Assembly (NCBI GenBank): GCA_947441745.1
Contig: CANEUJ010000019.1
Location: 1 to 17,454, forward strand
From: Neisseriaceae bacterium
GTDB lineage: Bacteria; Pseudomonadota; Gammaproteobacteria; Burkholderiales; UBA11063
DNA: 17,454 nucleotides
Direction: 5' to 3'
Shown here: piece by piece, positions 14,777 through 17,454 of the stretch
How the letters are laid out: every line of letters begins with the position of its first letter
Position numbering within the stretch: position 1 is the stretch's first letter
Made by a program: the position numbers and the translations under genes
The notes under the pieces: generated by a model
Told to the model about the DNA's origin: nothing
The model's database searches: none
What the model saw: only the letters and a program-made list of their open reading frames with translations

Positions 14777-16246
14777 TTACTTATGATTGCGTAAGAAATC
14801 AATTATAAGACCAAATGGACGACCAGTTGCACCACCATTAGAAGTAGTTCCATCATAAAACCCAGATTTCCATGCTGTACCAGCTATATCTAGATGAGCC
14901 CATTTATATTTAACAAATTTAGACAAAAATTTGGCTGCAACAGGACTTCCAGCAACTCCATTCCAATTATCAATATTTGCCATATCAGCTATGCTGCTTT
15001 TTAGTCCATCTTCATACTCATCAAATAATGGCATATGCCAAACTTTATCATTACTTCTAATACTTGAAACAATTAATTCTTCACAAAGTGTGTCATCATT
15101 GCTATATAGACCACTTGCTATATGTCCTATTGCTGTGATACAAGCACCTGTCAAAGTTGCCATATCAATTACTAGTTCTGGATTAAATCTCTCAACATAT
15201 GTTAGAGCATCACATAAAATCAAACGACCTTCAGCATCCGTGTTTAATATTTCAATAGTTTGTCCTGACATGCTCGTAACTATGTCTCCAGGTTTAACTG
15301 CAACACCAGATATAAGATTTTCAGTACATGGTGCTACCATAACTAGATTAATAGGTAGATTTAATTTTATGGCACTTAAGAAGACACCAAGAACAGTTGC
15401 AGCACCCATCATGTCATATTTCATTTCATTCATACCAGATCTAGGTTTAATTGAAATGCCTCCACTGTCAAAAGTAACGCCCTTACCAACTAAAACAATT
15501 GGTTTATCTTTGGCTTTGCCACCATTATAGCTAAGCGTAACTAATTTAGGTTCTTCATCACTACCTTTAGCAACAGCTAAAAAACTATCCATACCAAGCT
15601 CTTTTAGTTCTTTTTTATGCAATATTTTTACGCTTGTTTTTTTGGAGAGTGTTGCAATATGTTCTGCTGTTTTAGCAAGGTATGATGGAGTTGCTATATT
15701 GGCTGGGTTATTTCCTAGATCTTTTACTAAGAATACCCCCTCCAGTAATGCTATTGCATTTTCTAAAGATGTAGTTATATCTCCTACAAAATTGATTTTT
15801 TTAAGAGATAGAGTTTTACGTTTGCTTTTTAACTCATCAAAATAATACATATTATTTACAAGGTGAAAGATAGTTTGTTCAGCATAACTCTCTTCATCAG
15901 CATATATTAAACTCGCGACTTGATCTTCAAGAATAACATCGATACTTTCAATTTTGGTGTTTTTATTAAGCCATACACCTAAAGCATGAAGGCTTTTTTG
16001 GTATTTAGTTAGATTAAATTTTTCTTTAGCCCCAAGGCTTACAATTAAATTGGTCTTATCAGTAGTAACAATTGTTATATTTCCCGCACCCTCAAGATCC
16101 GATAATTCATTTATACTAGTATCTTTGGCGTATTTTTTGGCATTCTTAAGCAATTTATTTTCAAAACTAAATAATACTCGTGTCTTACATGAGTCGCTAT
16201 TTTCAAGGGTTAGTTCTAGTTTTGATTTTTGAATTTTGAATTTCAT
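14777..16246 (-). CDS. pepA: Leucyl aminopeptidase (M17 family)
   Basis: Cytosolic hexameric two-metal aminopeptidase removing N-terminal residues from peptides; E. coli PepA also binds DNA in plasmid dimer resolution. It has 489 residues with an N-terminal macro-like domain (about 1-160) and a C-terminal catalytic domain. Metal ligands by alignment are K255 and D260 (VGKGVTFDSGG), D278 (KYDMMGA), and D337 and E339 (NTDAEGR), with catalytic K267 and R341. All are intact and offset by 15 from E. coli numbering. The ATG has AAGAAGG ten bases upstream. It is divergent from lptF, with about 70 bp between the two starts. Peptide turnover is the safe role; DNA binding is not shown here. Confidence 0.97.
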   Translation of the reverse strand: MKFKIQKSKLELTLENSDSCKTRVLFSFENKLLKNAKKYAKDTSINELSDLEGAGNITIVTTDKTNLIVSLGAKEKFNLTKYQKSLHALGVWLNKNTKIESIDVILEDQVASLIYADEESYAEQTIFHLVNNMYYFDELKSKRKTLSLKKINFVGDITTSLENAIALLEGVFLVKDLGNNPANIATPSYLAKTAEHIATLSKKTSVKILHKKELKELGMDSFLAVAKGSDEEPKLVTLSYNGGKAKDKPIVLVGKGVTFDSGGISIKPRSGMNEMKYDMMGAATVLGVFLSAIKLNLPINLVMVAPCTENLISGVAVKPGDIVTSMSGQTIEILNTDAEGRLILCDALTYVERFNPELVIDMATLTGACITAIGHIASGLYSNDDTLCEELIVSSIRSNDKVWHMPLFDEYEDGLKSSIADMANIDNWNGVAGSPVAAKFLSKFVKYKWAHLDIAGTAWKSGFYDGTTSNGGATGRPFGLIIDFLRNHK

Positions 16247-16261
16247 TAGGTAGGTACCTTC

Positions 16262-16290
16262 TTAATAGTGGTAAAATATTGTTTTATTCT
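16262..16290 (+). promoter_or_regulatory. Weak candidate promoter for lptFG
   Basis: TTAATA (16262-16267) and TATTCT (16285-16290) are separated by 17 bp, each matching four of six consensus bases. Transcription would begin near 16297, about 20 bases before the lptF GTG. The 71-bp gap is shared with the divergent pepA promoter, for which I could not choose a site. In DNA this AT-rich the match could be chance. Confidence 0.3.
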
Positions 16291-16317
16291 TAAACGTAAT
16301 TTTAGCATTGTTGAGAT

Positions 16318-17400
16318 GTGTTAGTTAAAAAAGTTTTTTATCGTGAGTTGGTAAGTCATGCAAGTAAAATATTTATTGTTTTAGTTTGTATATTGCCATT
16401 AACTGAGTTGTTTAGACTAATTGATCAAGCAGCATCAGGTAGTATACCCAAAATAACCTTACTAACTATGATGATTTATGGAACTATTGCTAGTTTTCCC
16501 ATGGTTCTAACTATTGCAAGCTTTTTAACAGTGGTTATAACAATTAATCGCTTCTGTAAAGATCATGAGTTTTCAATTTGGTTATCTTCTGGGTTAGCCC
16601 CTTTTTATTGGTTAAAACAAGTTGCAATATTTAGTTTTCCTTTGGCACTAATTTGTGCAATAAGCTCTATGTATATTACGCCATGGGCAACCTCCAAGTC
16701 GCAAGAATACGCTAATTTTTTATCTAAGCAACAGACAAACCTAATAATCTCTCCTGGGGTTTTTAAAGAACAAGATAATGGAAATCAAGTATTTTATCTT
16801 GATCATTATTCTACTAATCTTGGTATTGCCAAAAAAATATTTATTGAGTACAAAGATCTTGTGGGGGTATATAATATTACTGCGGACTCTGGGAGGATAG
16901 ATAATAATAATGGGATTTTTGGAATTACGCTCACTAATGGCAATCGTTATGACTTAGGTAATACTTCAGATACAAATATTATCTTTCATTTTGATGAGTT
17001 TAGAGCTAGCGTAAAACAGCAGTATACTCCCAAAGATAAGGAAATGTTTGAAATTCCCACTTCTAGCGTTAGTAGGCTTATTTCAAAAAACACTACACAG
17101 GCTAGATCTGAGCTCTCTTGGCGGATCTCTATAGCTGTGATGATGTTTGTTATGTGTATTATTGCTGTGCCAATAAGCATTCAAGCTGGAAGAGTGCAAA
17201 ACAATCTGGTGTTTATCTTGCCACCTATAATATATGCGGTTTATGAAAATATTATTTTAAGTTTAAATGGCTATGTGAATGAAGGTAAGCTCCCTATGGA
17301 AGCGGTGTTTCTAATTCATATAATAATGCTATTAGTTGCAGTTTTTTTAACCTACTTAAAAACCTTTCCAAAAGGTTATTTTTCTTCAAAAAATAAATAA
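16318..17400 (+). CDS. lptF: LPS export ABC transporter permease LptF
   Basis: Inner-membrane half of the LptB2FG extractor, which lifts LPS out of the membrane toward LptC/LptA. It has 360 residues (E. coli LptF 366). Six spans lie at about 16-36, 48-76, 101-121, 268-289, 297-316 and 328-347, with a periplasmic beta-jellyroll between spans 3 and 4. Family-like segments are AASGSIP after the first span, EFSIWLSSGL in the cytoplasmic coupling loop (84-93) and TPWATSKSQEY (121-131). The start is GTG at 16318: an in-frame TGA lies at 16312-16314, no in-frame ATG suits, and the N-terminus then aligns with the family. It lacks a good ribosome binding site. Its stop overlaps the next start. Confidence 0.95.
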   Translation: MLVKKVFYRELVSHASKIFIVLVCILPLTELFRLIDQAASGSIPKITLLTMMIYGTIASFPMVLTIASFLTVVITINRFCKDHEFSIWLSSGLAPFYWLKQVAIFSFPLALICAISSMYITPWATSKSQEYANFLSKQQTNLIISPGVFKEQDNGNQVFYLDHYSTNLGIAKKIFIEYKDLVGVYNITADSGRIDNNNGIFGITLTNGNRYDLGNTSDTNIIFHFDEFRASVKQQYTPKDKEMFEIPTSSVSRLISKNTTQARSELSWRISIAVMMFVMCIIAVPISIQAGRVQNNLVFILPPIIYAVYENIILSLNGYVNEGKLPMEAVFLIHIIMLLVAVFLTYLKTFPKGYFSSKNK

Positions 17401-17454
17401 TGACAGCCATAACCAAATATATATTTCAAAAATGCTTGTTTAATACGTTTTTAA
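17400..17454 (+). CDS. lptG: 5' end of LPS export permease LptG (truncated by window)
   Basis: An ATG at 17400-17402 overlaps the lptF stop (TAATG) and opens a frame to the window edge, encoding MTAITKYIFQKCLFNTFL. This short amphipathic start followed by the onset of a hydrophobic helix resembles LptG N-termini, and lptG almost always follows lptF. Only 18 codons are visible, so the call rests mainly on gene order and the coupling overlap. Confidence 0.75.
   Translation, partial: MTAITKYIFQKCLFNTFL

Noticed and set aside
14931..15530. 199-codon open frame on the + strand opposite pepA (also 13566-14000 opposite purD)
   Set aside because: They lie wholly inside strongly supported genes, have no ribosome binding site or recognisable motif, and are expected antisense shadows of conserved AT-rich coding sequence.

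Overview
The window is low-GC DNA (roughly one third G+C by eye) from an LPS-bearing Gram-negative proteobacterium. The evidence is LptF/LptG (LPS export), TolQ (envelope energisation), UbiG plus a Coq10/RatA-type protein (ubiquinone users) and RnfH. A low-GC beta- or gammaproteobacterium fits best. The LptF N-terminus and the Mth938-domain protein look slightly more beta-like (AT-rich Neisseriales type) than enteric, but this rests on remembered family patterns and is not a firm placement.

Region 1 (1-5346, + strand) is the end of a surface-polysaccharide locus. It holds the 3' end of a probable sugar-nucleotide epimerase/reductase, a 1092-residue three-domain glycosyltransferase (GT4-GT2-GT2), a 274-residue GT2 enzyme clearly paralogous to the middle domain of that protein, and a rhamnosyltransferase-like GT2 enzyme. 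This block is visibly more AT-rich than the rest of the window. No flippase, polymerase or ABC exporter is present, so the glycan cannot be named.

Region 2 (5386-6979, - strand) is a complete hipBA-type toxin-antitoxin module. It has a perfect-consensus sigma70 promoter (TTGACA, 17 bp, TATAAT) and two near-identical 20-bp direct repeats 41 bp apart. One repeat lies on the -10 box and the other on the hipB ribosome binding site and start codon, which is a convincing autoregulatory layout.

Region 3 (7009-14158, - strand) is a very compact run in the order purD, tolQ, ubiG, ratA, rnfH, glpF, glpK, glpD. Neighbouring genes overlap or lie within 18 bp. It mixes purine synthesis, envelope energisation, quinone synthesis or maintenance, and glycerol uptake and catabolism. 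GlpD feeds electrons into the quinone pool that UbiG helps make.

Region 4 (14235-17454) holds a small Mth938-domain gene (+) and pepA (-), which converge on a perfect 30-bp palindrome, and then lptF with the first codons of lptG (+), divergent from pepA.

There is no gene-free stretch above 300 bases. I saw no tRNA, rRNA, CRISPR array, insertion sequence or obviously broken gene, and nothing that demands a wholly new system. The points most worth a second look are the hipBA operator arrangement, the GT4-GT2-GT2 fusion with a lost EX7E glutamate, and the mixed eight-gene run ending in glpFKD.
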